Assembly: GCA_041663205.1 (NCBI GenBank)
Contig: JBAZQZ010000001.1
Coordinates: 1 to 64,000, forward strand
Origin: UM-FILTER-38-24 sp041663205
Lineage (GTDB): Bacteria; Patescibacteriota; Gracilibacteria; UBA1369; LOWO2-01-FULL-3
Reading direction: 5' to 3'
Length of the DNA: 64,000 nucleotides
The notes under the pieces are model-generated. The model made no database searches. It saw nothing but the letters and a program-made list of their open reading frames with translations, and was not told the origin of the DNA. The position numbers were made by a program, and so were the translations under genes. This document shows, piece by piece, positions 7,135-14,980 of this stretch (the first letter of the stretch is position 1; each line of letters starts with the position of its first letter).

Positions 7135-8160
7135 ATGTTGGATCAACATACTGGGGATGGGGTAGGAGAGGAGGCTGTATCGGGAGAGGAAAAAGTGGCC
7201 GGGGGTGAGGCTGGAGAAGCTGTTGAACCCGGAGTTGCCGGAGAGGTGCGAGCCGGGGATGTACAGGCGGCTGTGGCAGGGGAATGTGATGCTGTTAAGG
7301 ATCCAGTTGAGGCTTTTTTTGATCGTTTTCCTTCAACGGCGAGGAAGGATTGGGTTGAGATGTATGGAAGTGTTGTGGAGGGTGCTCGTGATATTTTTGA
7401 CAAAGGAGGGGTTGTTTCGGAGGCTTTGTATCGACTTCTTAGTTCTTATCCTATCAGTTCAGGGGATCTTGGCAGTTTTCTTGGTATCGTAAGGCCTTTG
7501 TTTAGTGCCGGTGTTTCAGCTGAGGGGGCTAAAATGTTTTCTGAATATGCCAGGGTGCTTAGGTGTAGTCAATTGGACTTTAGGGCTGTTGCAAATTTTG
7601 AGGCACTTCGTTCAAAATATAAGGATTTTCTTGATGAGGGAGGTGTTGTTTCGGGTTTTTTAGGCACTTTTGCTTACAGGGGAATTAAGCCGGAAAATGT
7701 TGATAAATTTTTTAATATTACGGGGCATTTGTTTAAAGGTGGTGTTTCGCCTGAGGGGATTCAAGTGTTTGAATGTTATGCGCATGTGTTTTTGATGAGG
7801 GGGGTAAATTTGAAAGATGTTGAGATTTTTGATGCTCTTTGTCTTAGATATGATTGTGATGTTAGAATGGTCAGGTATTTTTTGGGGATTGTGAACCACA
7901 AAGGTATTAAGGCTTTGAGCGGAATACTTGATAATGAAATTTTGCTTGATTTGCTTGATAGAATTGAGGCCGGGGAGAAGGGAATTACTTTTCGGTTGGC
8001 AAGGATTGCGGTGGATGTGTCTTCAGAAATAAAGGGTTTTATTAAGGATTGGTCTTATGGAGAAAGAGCGGTCGGTCCAAAGGATGTCGGAGGGATAAGG
8101 AAAATGTTGAATGGGCGTATCGGGGCAGAATCCGGAATTCGTCTTATTGAAATGAAATAA
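7135..8160 (+). CDS. Hypothetical protein with internal ~70-residue repeats
   Basis: Unrecognised, 341 residues from ATG 7135; the frame is open from 7027 but the promoter lies in that extension. Residues 1-50 are Gly/Glu/Ala/Val-rich, probably disordered. The rest is helical and contains two related repeats: LFSAGVSAEGAKMFSEYARVL and LFKGGVSPEGIQVFECYAHVF, each followed by a segment ending NFEALRSKY or IFDALCLRY. This suggests an alpha-solenoid (ARM/HEAT- or TPR-like) binding protein. No signal peptide or membrane segment is seen, so it is probably cytoplasmic. It reads in the same direction as the lipoprotein gene 17 bp downstream, which may be co-transcribed. Confidence 0.65.
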   Translation: MLDQHTGDGVGEEAVSGEEKVAGGEAGEAVEPGVAGEVRAGDVQAAVAGECDAVKDPVEAFFDRFPSTARKDWVEMYGSVVEGARDIFDKGGVVSEALYRLLSSYPISSGDLGSFLGIVRPLFSAGVSAEGAKMFSEYARVLRCSQLDFRAVANFEALRSKYKDFLDEGGVVSGFLGTFAYRGIKPENVDKFFNITGHLFKGGVSPEGIQVFECYAHVFLMRGVNLKDVEIFDALCLRYDCDVRMVRYFLGIVNHKGIKALSGILDNEILLDLLDRIEAGEKGITFRLARIAVDVSSEIKGFIKDWSYGERAVGPKDVGGIRKMLNGRIGAESGIRLIEMK

Positions 8161-8177
8161 TTTTTAATTTAAAAAAT

Positions 8178-8789
8178 ATGAACTTGAGAAATTCTTTGGC
8201 ACAAGCGGCGGTTGTGGTGGCGGGGGCGGTGACGGCTTTGCCAGGGTGCGGAGGTCCGTGCGTTGAGAGAAAGGCGGATGAGGCGATGACGGGGCCGTAT
8301 TTTTCTATCCCAAGGATGGCGAAGCTTAAAGGTATGGGTTTTCCAGACGGTTCCAAGCCTGGTAGTTCCGATAAGTGTGTAAATTCTTGTATGTCTGTGA
8401 CGGATGAATTGCAGAGGCTTGATGAGAGGTCTGCCGAAAGGTGGAAAAAAGAAATGGACCGTAGGGATCAGGTTTTTCGGGCGACCGGAGAGATGGGGCC
8501 GATGCCGAGCGCGTGTTTGACGCGTGAGGAAGTCGCGTCTCTTTTCGGGGAGGCGAGAGGAATAGAAGAGAGAATTCTTCAAACTTGTGCGGATATTCCT
8601 TTTGATCGGGTTTGTGAGGTTGACGGGGTTTCGAAAACTATGCCCCTTGAGGGAGGAAGCGGGGTTTCGGCGGCTATTGAAGATGCGATGAAACAGACCA
8701 GAGCTTTTATGGACAGGACTTGTGGCAGAAAATGCGCGAGTGTTTCGGAGGAAGAGTGCGCTTATTCGCCGGCAGAGAGTGTAAAATAA
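8178..8789 (+). CDS. Cys-containing putative lipoprotein
   Basis: 203 residues. The N-terminus MNLRNSLAQAAVVVAGAVTALPGCGGP is a lipoprotein signal peptide with lipobox ALPGC (Cys24). The mature part is helical and charged and has a scattered set of cysteines (CVNSC, CLTREE, QTCADI, RVCEV, RTCGRKC, EECAY) that could form disulfides outside the membrane. I recognise no family. It starts 17 bp after the previous stop and has no evident promoter of its own, so it is probably in one operon with the repeat protein at 7135. Confidence 0.7.
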   Translation: MNLRNSLAQAAVVVAGAVTALPGCGGPCVERKADEAMTGPYFSIPRMAKLKGMGFPDGSKPGSSDKCVNSCMSVTDELQRLDERSAERWKKEMDRRDQVFRATGEMGPMPSACLTREEVASLFGEARGIEERILQTCADIPFDRVCEVDGVSKTMPLEGGSGVSAAIEDAMKQTRAFMDRTCGRKCASVSEEECAYSPAESVK

Positions 8790-8795
8790 TTTTCT

Positions 8796-8823
8796 TTGAC
8801 TAAATGTGGAAATGTGATAGGAT
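8796..8823 (+). promoter_or_regulatory. Promoter of the DUF4256 gene
   Basis: TTGACT (8796-8801), 16-bp spacer, TAGGAT (8818-8823). The -10 begins 34 bp before ATG 8852. Confidence 0.55.
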
Positions 8824-8851
8824 TGCTTCCTTTATTTTAACTTAAAAAAAT

Positions 8852-9691
8852 ATGAGAACAGATGGGCCGGAACGCAGGACAGATCCAAGCAGATTGGTAT
8901 TGCCTTTGGAGGAATGTGCCGCGAGGGCTTTGAATAGGGTTACGGGGGAAGGCGCAGAGAATATTGAGACGGCGGTGTTTGGAGAAGGAGAGAGAATGAG
9001 GGGATTGGTGAGGGAGAGATTGGCAAGGTTGAAGGAGCTTGAGAATGTTGGAAATGGTGGAGTTGGCGGGGGGCAGAATGAAGAAGGTAAAAAAGTGCCT
9101 GTTGCTGAGGCTAAAGTGCGCGAACTTTCCCCGGAACAAGCGGAAACAACGTTGCGAATTTTTGAGATAAGATTTAGGGCAAATATGCATTTGCATGAAG
9201 GGGTTGATTTTGAAAGAGTCAAAAGATCTCTTGAAGCAAACCCCGAAGCTCTATGGAGCATAGCTCAAATGGAAGCCAAAGGACATAAACCTGGCGTGTA
9301 CAATGACGATGAAAATGGATTTGATGTCGGAACCTGTGTAGAAGAATCTCCTCTAAGCGCAAGAGGTTGTGTATACGATAAAGCTAAGGCAGACTGGTTA
9401 AGAGAAAATTCTCCAAAAGAAAATTTCAATGGAAGTGCGGTGGAAATGGCGCAAGAAATGGGAATAGATCTAATGGATCCAACCCTCTACAAAGAAGTTC
9501 TTCAAAGGAAAGGTGAATTTGATCTACAAACATTTAGCTGGCTATTAACACCTCCTGGCATTAGGTCAACCGGCGATGCCCTCGATGGTGATCGTCGTGA
9601 TTCTGGCGTCTACGTCTCTCAGAACCGTGCTAGCAATCACAACGCTTATAGGGCGTTCCGTGGCTCGCTAAGGGTTGCTTGGAAGGCTTAG
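8852..9691 (+). CDS. DUF4256-family protein
   Basis: 279 residues. Residues ~90-279 match the DUF4256 pattern as I remember it: RFRANMHLHEGVDFERVKRSLEANPEALWSI-QMEAKGHKPGV, ESPLSARGCVYDKAKAD, AVEMAQEMGIDLMDPTLYKEVLQRKGEFDLQTFSWLLTPPGIRSTGDALDGDRR and the ending YRAFRGSLRVAWKA. The function of this family is unknown. Residues 1-90 (RTDGPERRTDPSRL, coiled ARLKELENV) look like a host-specific extension. From about 9170 the coding strand becomes rich in A and C, unlike every neighbouring + strand gene, suggesting that the DUF4256 part was acquired or re-oriented recently. Confidence 0.8.
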   Translation: MRTDGPERRTDPSRLVLPLEECAARALNRVTGEGAENIETAVFGEGERMRGLVRERLARLKELENVGNGGVGGGQNEEGKKVPVAEAKVRELSPEQAETTLRIFEIRFRANMHLHEGVDFERVKRSLEANPEALWSIAQMEAKGHKPGVYNDDENGFDVGTCVEESPLSARGCVYDKAKADWLRENSPKENFNGSAVEMAQEMGIDLMDPTLYKEVLQRKGEFDLQTFSWLLTPPGIRSTGDALDGDRRDSGVYVSQNRASNHNAYRAFRGSLRVAWKA

Positions 9692-9719
9692 TATTTGGAC
9701 TTTAATTCTTTTTTAAATC

Positions 9720-11141
9720 ATGGATTTGTACGTAGAAAAGCAGTGTGTGAGCCAAATGAAAGGGGGAAATGCGAAGCAATTTCTGATGCTTTTTGATGCG
9801 TTTTTTGATGAGGTGTACAGGTATGTGGCGAGGAGGGTGGATAATCCGGCGGATATTCGGAAGATTTCGAGGCTTACTTTTCTTGATGCGCTGGGGCAAA
9901 TTCAGGGTACGCCGGAGGACTGCGCGTATTTGACATGGCTTTATTCGTTGGCGTTTCCGAGGGTTTCGGAGAATATTGCGAAGGCTAGTTTTCCTGTGAA
10001 AACCGGGTTTGTTTCTGCGGAGGATTTGGAGAAGAGAAGCGCGGAAGATGGGGACGTTATCGGGATGACGGAAAAAGTTATGAAGAAAATGACAATGGAG
10101 GAGCGCGAAATTGTGCGACTTAAGTTTTTTGAACAGGTTTCGGATGGTGATGTGATGACGGTTTTGGGGCTTTCCGAGGAAACTGTTGGAATTAAAATTT
10201 ATCGTGTTTTGAAAAGACTTCATTTCTTGCTTTTTGGCGACAGCAAGCTTAAAACGGGAGTTTATTTTGGAGATGTCAGCGGGCTTTTTGAGAAGGCGAG
10301 AACTCTTGAAAATATAGAAATTCAGGATATTTTCAAACTCGAACTTCGTACGACGATTTCAAATAAAATAGACAGGCAAGATTTGGCGATTGATGCCGAG
10401 GTGGTTGCGGAAAAAGAGGTGCGTGGTGCGGAAAAAGATATTTTGAGTGTCGGCAGTGACGATCCGGCGAAGATTTTCGTGAAGGCGTCGCAGGAAATGA
10501 CGGCTGAGGATTGGGCGGATCTCGAGCGTGAAAAACAGGAAAAAATCAGAAAAATCGAGGAGGCGGAGGTTAAGGCCGAGGAGGCGGAGATGGCTTACGC
10601 AAAGGATGTTGTTGAGGGTGAGGGTGGTGAGGAGGTTGAGGACGCCGGGCAGGATTATGAAAATTTGATGGATGTTTTGGAGAGATGGAAGGGCGTGCTT
10701 GTCGGTGTTCCGATATTTTTATTTTTTGTGGTAGGGGTTTTTGTTGTTTTGAATATTTTTGTTTTTAACGGGAAAATCGAGCGCGGGTATCCGACAATTT
10801 GCGTGGCGGCGAAGGCCGGAGTTGTTGATTTTTCGGGAGGGATTTTGGGAGGAATTTTGCCAAGCAATAATCCCGTGAGTGGTGACGGAGAATTTTATGA
10901 TGCCGAGAGAAGGGCTATTACAAGCCAAATTGTGGACAGGGCTTGTGGGGCATTTGATGTCGAAAGTCTTGTCGTGAAAAAAGTTAACGATACAACTTTG
11001 CAGGTAAATGTCGCGGTGAAAGACTGGAAGATGGAGTATAAATTTGTTAAAAATGATGAGCAGTGGAGGATTAAAAAATTCTTGAAAACTTATGAAGCCA
11101 AAATATCTGCTCGTGGCAACGACGAATCAAGGGAAGTTTAA
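9720..11141 (+). CDS. ECF-sigma-like protein fused to a transmembrane segment and an extracytoplasmic domain
   Basis: 473 residues. Residues ~15-75 (MLFDAFFDEVYRYVARRVDNPADIRKISRLTFLDALGQI) resemble sigma region 2. Residues ~120-172 (MTMEEREIVRLKFFEQVSDGDVMTVLGLSEETVGIKIYRVLKRLHFLLF) resemble region 4 with its helix-turn-helix. A long acidic coiled linker follows (180-320), then one strong membrane helix (about 325-348, LVGVPIFLFFVVGVFVVLNIFVF) and a ~120-residue C-terminal domain that would lie outside the cytoplasm. ECF sigmas are normally soluble and held by a separate membrane anti-sigma; here both parts may be in one chain. The C-terminal domain (VNVAVKDWKMEYKFVKNDEQWRIKKF) has the look of a lipocalin/NTF2-like sensor. 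The last 50 bp overlap the RdgB-like gene. A degenerate, non-promoter-binding adaptor is the alternative. Confidence 0.7.
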   Translation: MDLYVEKQCVSQMKGGNAKQFLMLFDAFFDEVYRYVARRVDNPADIRKISRLTFLDALGQIQGTPEDCAYLTWLYSLAFPRVSENIAKASFPVKTGFVSAEDLEKRSAEDGDVIGMTEKVMKKMTMEEREIVRLKFFEQVSDGDVMTVLGLSEETVGIKIYRVLKRLHFLLFGDSKLKTGVYFGDVSGLFEKARTLENIEIQDIFKLELRTTISNKIDRQDLAIDAEVVAEKEVRGAEKDILSVGSDDPAKIFVKASQEMTAEDWADLEREKQEKIRKIEEAEVKAEEAEMAYAKDVVEGEGGEEVEDAGQDYENLMDVLERWKGVLVGVPIFLFFVVGVFVVLNIFVFNGKIERGYPTICVAAKAGVVDFSGGILGGILPSNNPVSGDGEFYDAERRAITSQIVDRACGAFDVESLVVKKVNDTTLQVNVAVKDWKMEYKFVKNDEQWRIKKFLKTYEAKISARGNDESREV

Positions 11142-11739
11142 GGAGATTTTTGAGGTTTTGGGCGCTTTGGATGTTTCGAAGGGCGGGAATTTTCGCGTGA
11201 TAAGTTTGGCGGATTTATGTGAGAAGGAAGGCCTTTTTGACATGTCGGATTTTGACGGGCTTATCGAAGACGGGGAGAATTTTGAGGAAAATGCTAAAAA
11301 AAAGGCGAAGTTTTATCATGAAAAAACGGGACTTTTGACGGTTGCGGAGGATTCGGGGATTCTTGTTTCTGCGCTTAAGGGAGAGCTTGGCGTGAAGACG
11401 AGGAGGTGGGGCAAAGGTGAAAATGCGAGTGATGAGGAGTGGATTGATTTTTTTATGGAGAGAATGTCTTCGGAGGAGGATCGTGGGGCGAAATTTGTGT
11501 GTAGTGCGTGTGTATGTGACGGTGGAGTTTGCGAAGTTTTTGAGGGGGAAACTTGCGGTGAAATCACTCGTGAAATTTGTGCGCCTATTCTTGGAGGACT
11601 TCCGCTAAGTTCGTGTTTTTTGGCTGAGGGATGCGAAAAAGTTTATGCCGACTTGGGGCCGATTGAGAAAAATAAAGTGAGTCATCGGGGGAAGGCAATG
11701 GGGAGGGTGAAGGAGTTTTTGGAAATAAATCTTCTTTGA
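11092..11739 (+). CDS. RdgB/HAM1-family non-canonical purine NTP pyrophosphatase
   Basis: 215 residues. These enzymes hydrolyse ITP, dITP and XTP to the monophosphate and keep deaminated purines out of nucleic acids. Family motifs: LVATTNQGKFKEI (N-terminal NxGKxxE), NFEENAKKKAKFYHEKTGLLTVAEDSGILVSALKGELGVKTRRW (AEDSGL...A..G.PG..S.R) and NKVSHRGKAMGRVKEFL at the C-terminus (the SHR motif). The usual GFGYDPxF is replaced by LPLSSCF, so the active site is atypical. ATG 11092 lies inside the preceding sigma-like gene (50-bp overlap), implying translational coupling. Cytoplasmic. Confidence 0.82.
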   Translation: MKPKYLLVATTNQGKFKEIFEVLGALDVSKGGNFRVISLADLCEKEGLFDMSDFDGLIEDGENFEENAKKKAKFYHEKTGLLTVAEDSGILVSALKGELGVKTRRWGKGENASDEEWIDFFMERMSSEEDRGAKFVCSACVCDGGVCEVFEGETCGEITREICAPILGGLPLSSCFLAEGCEKVYADLGPIEKNKVSHRGKAMGRVKEFLEINLL

Positions 11740-11749
11740 AGTGTTGCGA

Positions 11750-11779
11750 TTTTGTTTTGTTTTGTTTTGTTTTGTTTTG
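11750..11779 (+). repeat. (TTTTG)6 microsatellite at a promoter
   Basis: Six uninterrupted TTTTG units end 11 bp before a TATACT -10 box (11791-11796). The repeat supplies TTGTTT hexamers every 5 bp, one of them at the correct 18-bp spacing. Such tracts can slip during replication, but the effect on this promoter is speculation. Confidence 0.8.
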
Positions 11780-11790
11780 GGCGGCGGGTG

Positions 11791-11796
11791 TATACT
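11791..11796 (+). promoter_or_regulatory. -10 box of the SLH-like protein gene
   Basis: TATACT, 37 bp before ATG 11828. The sequence TATACTnTTTTTAAGTTT recurs at 49362 upstream of another surface-protein gene. The -35 is provided by the TTTTG repeat or is weak. Confidence 0.5.
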
Positions 11797-11827
11797 CTTT
11801 TTAAGTTTATTTTTAAATTTCATTCCT

Positions 11828-13375
11828 ATGAATAAAAAAGCTTTGATTGCCTTGTTGGTGGTCGTGGGATTGGTGGCGGCTTGCGTCGTCGGATGGTTTG
11901 CGGGTGGAGAAAATTTGATGGGGGCTATAAGGAGGGGGAATAAGAAGGCTTACAATGAAAATATGACGTATGCGCAGTTTATTGGGAAAATTTCTGCCGC
12001 TGGAGGGGTTATGGATCCAACTAAGTTTGAAGAAAGTGTCTTAACAAGTCAGATAACCCGTGGGGATGCCGCTAAATTGATTTATCAGGCTTTTCCATTT
12101 GAATTTGTTACGCCTACTTCACAGACTTTTGTGGATGTTAAACCCGAAGATCTTCCTTATTATAATTACGTGGAGACCTTGGCTTCTTATAACATTTTTG
12201 AGGTTTCGGGGGGCTCTTTTGCGGCTGGACAGCCTTTATGGGCTACCAATGCTAACTATTGGATGAATCAGGTGAAGAAGGTTAAGTTTGAGTATATAAC
12301 ATATGGACAGTTTATTGAAAAAGTGAAGGCGGTTGGTGGAGATGTCCCAAAAGAATTCTTAGGCAAAGATTCGGATAGCCTAGTTCCTCGTGGCGAAGCC
12401 ACCAAGTTGCTTTTTGAGTCTTTTATCGTTGGAGAGTCTTCTGGCGTTAAGGTTCTTTTTTCAGATGTTCCCTATGCCAATCCTTTTTCTGCAGAGATCT
12501 ATACTTTGGCTAATTATGATATTCCAGGTGGGGAGTTTAAGCCTGACGTATATTTGATTGTTCCCGTTGCTGATGACTGGATAAATAAGGTTAAATATCC
12601 TACGAATTATCAAGTTTCCGGGTTTATTACTGAGGAGGGCCTAGGAGGGCCTATTCCTCTCGATGGCTTTGGCGAAGTACCTTACAACAAGGTGAAGTGT
12701 CCTGTTAAAACTTTATCTCCATTAGACGGAAATGCCCGGGCTAGTCGGGATTTTGCTGCTTGCAAGATGGTTCAATTTTTCACAAATTTAATCCCTGCTT
12801 CTGCATCTTTGCCTACGTTTTCCGATATTAAGTTTGATAATCCTTCTGCCATTTGGGTAGAGACATTGGCTTATTACGGAGTCTTAGGGTCTTCTCCGGT
12901 CGGAAAGTTTTTGCCAAATGAGGACATCACTCTTCTTGAATTGAAAAATTGGATTGCCAAGGCAAAATTGGTAGATAAAACTGGTTTTACGCGTGGAGAG
13001 TTGGATAAAATTTTAGAAAAATATTCTTCATATAAAGCTACGCCGGGGATGTACGACAATGAGATTGTTTCCAAAACGTATGCTCCTTGTCAGTTTGTTG
13101 AGGCTTTTGACTTAGAGGGGGTTAAAGTTACGACTAAATCAACTTTTAGCGATATTAGCCCTGAGAATATTTTTTATAAAGATCTTGATTGTATTGATAT
13201 ACTTAACAGTGTTGGAACTTTTAATAATGACCCTTTTGTTTTTCAAAAACAGGAGGGGTACTTGGAATCTTTATTTTTTCCCGAGTTGAGCTCTGTCACG
13301 GTGCCTTCAATGAAAAAAGCTGAGGCTATTTTGTGGGCACAGTATTTGAAGGATTATGTGGCGAAGAAGAAATAG
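11828..13375 (+). CDS. Membrane-anchored or secreted protein with SLH-like repeats
   Basis: 515 residues from ATG 11828. The N-terminus MNKKALIALLVVVGLVAACVVGW is a signal anchor or signal peptide. The remainder has at least four degenerate S-layer-homology-like units: TRGDAAKLIYQAFPFEF..TFVDVKPEDLPYYNYVETLASYNIFEVSGGSFAAGQPL; PRGEATKLLFESF...LFSDVPYANPFSAEIYTLANYDIPGGEFKPD; a unit around SDIKFDNPSAIWVETLAYYGVLGSSPVGKFLPNEDIT; and one around STFSDISPENIFYKDLDCIDIL. SLH domains bind secondary cell-wall polymers and hold S-layer proteins to the cell. The start follows the short CATTCCTATG leader seen at 49423. It is probably a cell-envelope structural protein. Confidence 0.75.
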   Translation: MNKKALIALLVVVGLVAACVVGWFAGGENLMGAIRRGNKKAYNENMTYAQFIGKISAAGGVMDPTKFEESVLTSQITRGDAAKLIYQAFPFEFVTPTSQTFVDVKPEDLPYYNYVETLASYNIFEVSGGSFAAGQPLWATNANYWMNQVKKVKFEYITYGQFIEKVKAVGGDVPKEFLGKDSDSLVPRGEATKLLFESFIVGESSGVKVLFSDVPYANPFSAEIYTLANYDIPGGEFKPDVYLIVPVADDWINKVKYPTNYQVSGFITEEGLGGPIPLDGFGEVPYNKVKCPVKTLSPLDGNARASRDFAACKMVQFFTNLIPASASLPTFSDIKFDNPSAIWVETLAYYGVLGSSPVGKFLPNEDITLLELKNWIAKAKLVDKTGFTRGELDKILEKYSSYKATPGMYDNEIVSKTYAPCQFVEAFDLEGVKVTTKSTFSDISPENIFYKDLDCIDILNSVGTFNNDPFVFQKQEGYLESLFFPELSSVTVPSMKKAEAILWAQYLKDYVAKKK

Positions 13376-13418
13376 AAGTCGCGTGGATTAAGCCGAATTA
13401 AAATATTAAATAAAAATA

Positions 13419-13447
13419 TTGCAAGTTTTTGGTGTGGTTGGTATGAT
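13419..13447 (+). promoter_or_regulatory. Promoter of the small gene at 13476
   Basis: TTGCAA (13419-13424), 17-bp spacer, TATGAT (13442-13447). The -10 begins 34 bp before ATG 13476. It makes this short frame credible as a gene. Confidence 0.55.
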
Positions 13448-13475
13448 GTCGGCGGTATTTTTTAATTAGAAATAT

Positions 13476-13709
13476 ATGGGAATAGAAGATATGACGGTTG
13501 ATAGAATTGTGAGAGGAGATGGAGTAGAGGTGAAAATTCCGGAGGGGGGAGCTACGCTGAGACAGATGGAGGACAAGGGATTGAGTGGTAGAGTGGCGGA
13601 GGAACAAAAAGGTGATGAAGGGGGAAGGGCTAGAGAGGAAGAGATTAGGCAGGAGCAATTGGATCGTAGTCGTGAAGTTTTGGCGGAGATTAGGGATTGC
13701 GGGGACTGA
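13476..13709 (+). CDS. Small charged hypothetical protein
   Basis: 77 residues, unrecognised, with its own promoter. The sequence is polar and charged, with an acidic and basic helical C-terminal half (EEQKGDEGGRAREEEIRQEQLDRSREVLAEIRDCGD) that could form a coiled coil. It has no signal peptide and no membrane segment. Its GGAT/GEG-rich composition resembles the disordered N-termini of other unknown proteins in this window. It ends 11 bp before the convergent O-methyltransferase gene. Confidence 0.5.
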   Translation: MGIEDMTVDRIVRGDGVEVKIPEGGATLRQMEDKGLSGRVAEEQKGDEGGRAREEEIRQEQLDRSREVLAEIRDCGD

Positions 13710-13720
13710 TTTTGAAAGTT

Positions 13721-14293
13721 TTAATTTTTGATACTTATCAAAAGTCCTGTTCCGAGCGGTAAGATTTTTGTGGTGAAGGAGGGGTCTTTTTGGACTTCTT
13801 TGATGAAGGCTTGGAGGTCTTTTTGGTGGGAGATGATGTTGTCGACTGCGACTGTGCCGCCGCGAGTTATGCGGTGTTTTATTGCGTTCCAGTAGAGGAT
13901 GTGTTCGTATTTTGTGGCGTCGAAAAAGGCGAGGTCGAATTTTTTTGGAGTTTTTGGAATTACTTCAGGGGCGTGGCCGAGGATTTGGGTGATGTATTTT
14001 GAAAGTCCGGATTTTTTGAAATTTTCGGTGGCGAGCGGGAAGCGCTTTTTGAGGTTTGATTCGATGGTGTAAAGGTGAGGGGTTTTGGTTCTGCAGGTTT
14101 TTGCGACTTGGGAAAGGGCCTGCGCCAGCCAAATTCCGGAGTAGCCGTTTGAGGTGCCGATTTCTAAAACGGTTTTGTATTTTTGGGTGCGAATCAGTAA
14201 ATTTAAAAATTTGCCGGTTTCTTCGTGGATGTTCCAAAAAGTTTCGCGAGTGAGGGCGAGAGTGGCGAGCAGGTTTTGGATTTTTGGTTGCAT
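13721..14293 (-). CDS. Class I O-methyltransferase (Methyltransf_3-like)
   Basis: 190 residues. TVLEIGTSNGYSGIWLAQAL is the SAM-binding motif of the catechol/caffeoyl-CoA O-methyltransferase family. LYTIES is the acidic motif II. FDLAFFDATKYEHILYWNAI contains the conserved DAxKxxY metal-binding step, and GGTVAVDN matches the later GGxxxxDN. Members transfer a methyl group to a hydroxyl in a divalent-cation-dependent way; the substrate is unknown. Length is slightly short for the family (about 200-220). Cytoplasmic. It lies just downstream of the toxin-antitoxin pair (10-bp gap) and may be co-transcribed with it. Confidence 0.8.
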   Translation of the reverse strand: MQPKIQNLLATLALTRETFWNIHEETGKFLNLLIRTQKYKTVLEIGTSNGYSGIWLAQALSQVAKTCRTKTPHLYTIESNLKKRFPLATENFKKSGLSKYITQILGHAPEVIPKTPKKFDLAFFDATKYEHILYWNAIKHRITRGGTVAVDNIISHQKDLQAFIKEVQKDPSFTTKILPLGTGLLISIKN

Positions 14294-14302
14294 GGGGGTA
14301 TT

Positions 14303-14560
14303 TTAATAGACTTGGTTGTGTGTGCCAATATCTATCAGTTTTACTGTCAGCCGGTCAACTATTCTGTAAAGGACGCGATAATCTCCGGTTATTGAAAAGG
14401 CGCGGAGGCCCAGCAGATTTCCTTTTAATGTGTGGTTTTTAAGCAGAGGGTGTGAAGGAGTTTTTATGAAAATTTCCAAGCGATTTTCAAATTTTTCCTG
14501 TATTTTTTTTGGCAGGTTGTTGAATTTTGATTTAAAACGGTCTGTAAATAATATTTCCAT
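14303..14560 (-). CDS. RelE/YafQ-family toxin
   Basis: 85 residues: MEILFTDRFKSKFNNLPKKIQEKFENRLEIF, then HPLLKNHTLKGNLLGLRAFSITGDYRVLYRIVDRLTVKLIDIGTHNQVY. The LKG...G.RAF.ITGDYRVLYRI core and the C-terminal IGTHNxVY are typical of ParE/RelE-fold toxins, which cut mRNA on the ribosome (RelE, YafQ) or poison gyrase (ParE). The C-terminal His and Tyr favour the ribonuclease type. It begins 1 bp after the antitoxin stop, so the two are translationally coupled, and the pair should be autoregulated by the antitoxin. Confidence 0.85.
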   Translation of the reverse strand: MEILFTDRFKSKFNNLPKKIQEKFENRLEIFIKTPSHPLLKNHTLKGNLLGLRAFSITGDYRVLYRIVDRLTVKLIDIGTHNQVY

Positions 14561-14561
14561 T

Positions 14562-14816
14562 TTATTTTCGTAAAGCTTTCATTACCGCCTTCGCTGTTTT
14601 AAACGGGCCGTGGGTTTTGTCCTTTTTTTCGGCGGAAAGTATTTCAAGTTCTTCCGCTACGGTAAGCCCATTTTCGGTAGTTTCCGACAAGTCTTCGTTG
14701 ATTCCTTTTGTTATGATCATTTTTATGTAGGCGGAAGTGTTGATTCCTTTTTTGTCGGCGAGCATTTCCAATTTTGTTTTAAAAGATTCTTCCGCTTTGA
14801 ATGATACTGTAGTCAT
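14562..14816 (-). CDS. RelB/DinJ-like ribbon-helix-helix antitoxin
   Basis: 84 residues. The N-terminus TTVSFKAEESFKTKLEMLADKKGINTSAYIKMIITKGI is a ribbon-helix-helix DNA-binding fold (beta strand, then two helices), as in RelB, DinJ and CopG. The Lys-rich C-terminal half (SAEKKDKTHGPFKTAKAVMKALRK) should wrap the toxin. It neutralises the RelE-like protein encoded immediately downstream and should repress the operon. Its promoter TTGACT-17-TATACT lies at 14848-14876, and inverted ACTTGGTAT-type repeats overlap the -10. Confidence 0.82.
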   Translation of the reverse strand: MTTVSFKAEESFKTKLEMLADKKGINTSAYIKMIITKGINEDLSETTENGLTVAEELEILSAEKKDKTHGPFKTAKAVMKALRK

Positions 14817-14822
14817 AGGTTT

Positions 14823-14876
14823 ACTTGGTATTACTTTTTATATACTAAGTATACTGTAGGTTTGGAGGTAAGTCAA
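14823..14876 (-). promoter_or_regulatory. Promoter and operator of the RelB/RelE-like operon
   Basis: Minus strand TTGACT (14876-14871), 17-bp spacer, TATACT (14853-14848); the -10 begins 37 bp before the ATG. ACTTGGTAT (14823-14831) and ATACTAAGT (14842-14850) form an inverted repeat with one mismatch, and TATACTAAGTATA (14841-14853) is a near-palindrome over the -10. TTACTTGGT recurs around 14880. This fits antitoxin autoregulation. Confidence 0.6.
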
Positions 14877-14980
14877 TTTTACTTGGTTCATTATGTTATC
14901 AAAGTTGGATTTTTTGGCAATATTATCTGACAAAAAAGTGTCGTTGGAGTTCCGACGGCAGGGGGTGTTTTTGCCGTGTA

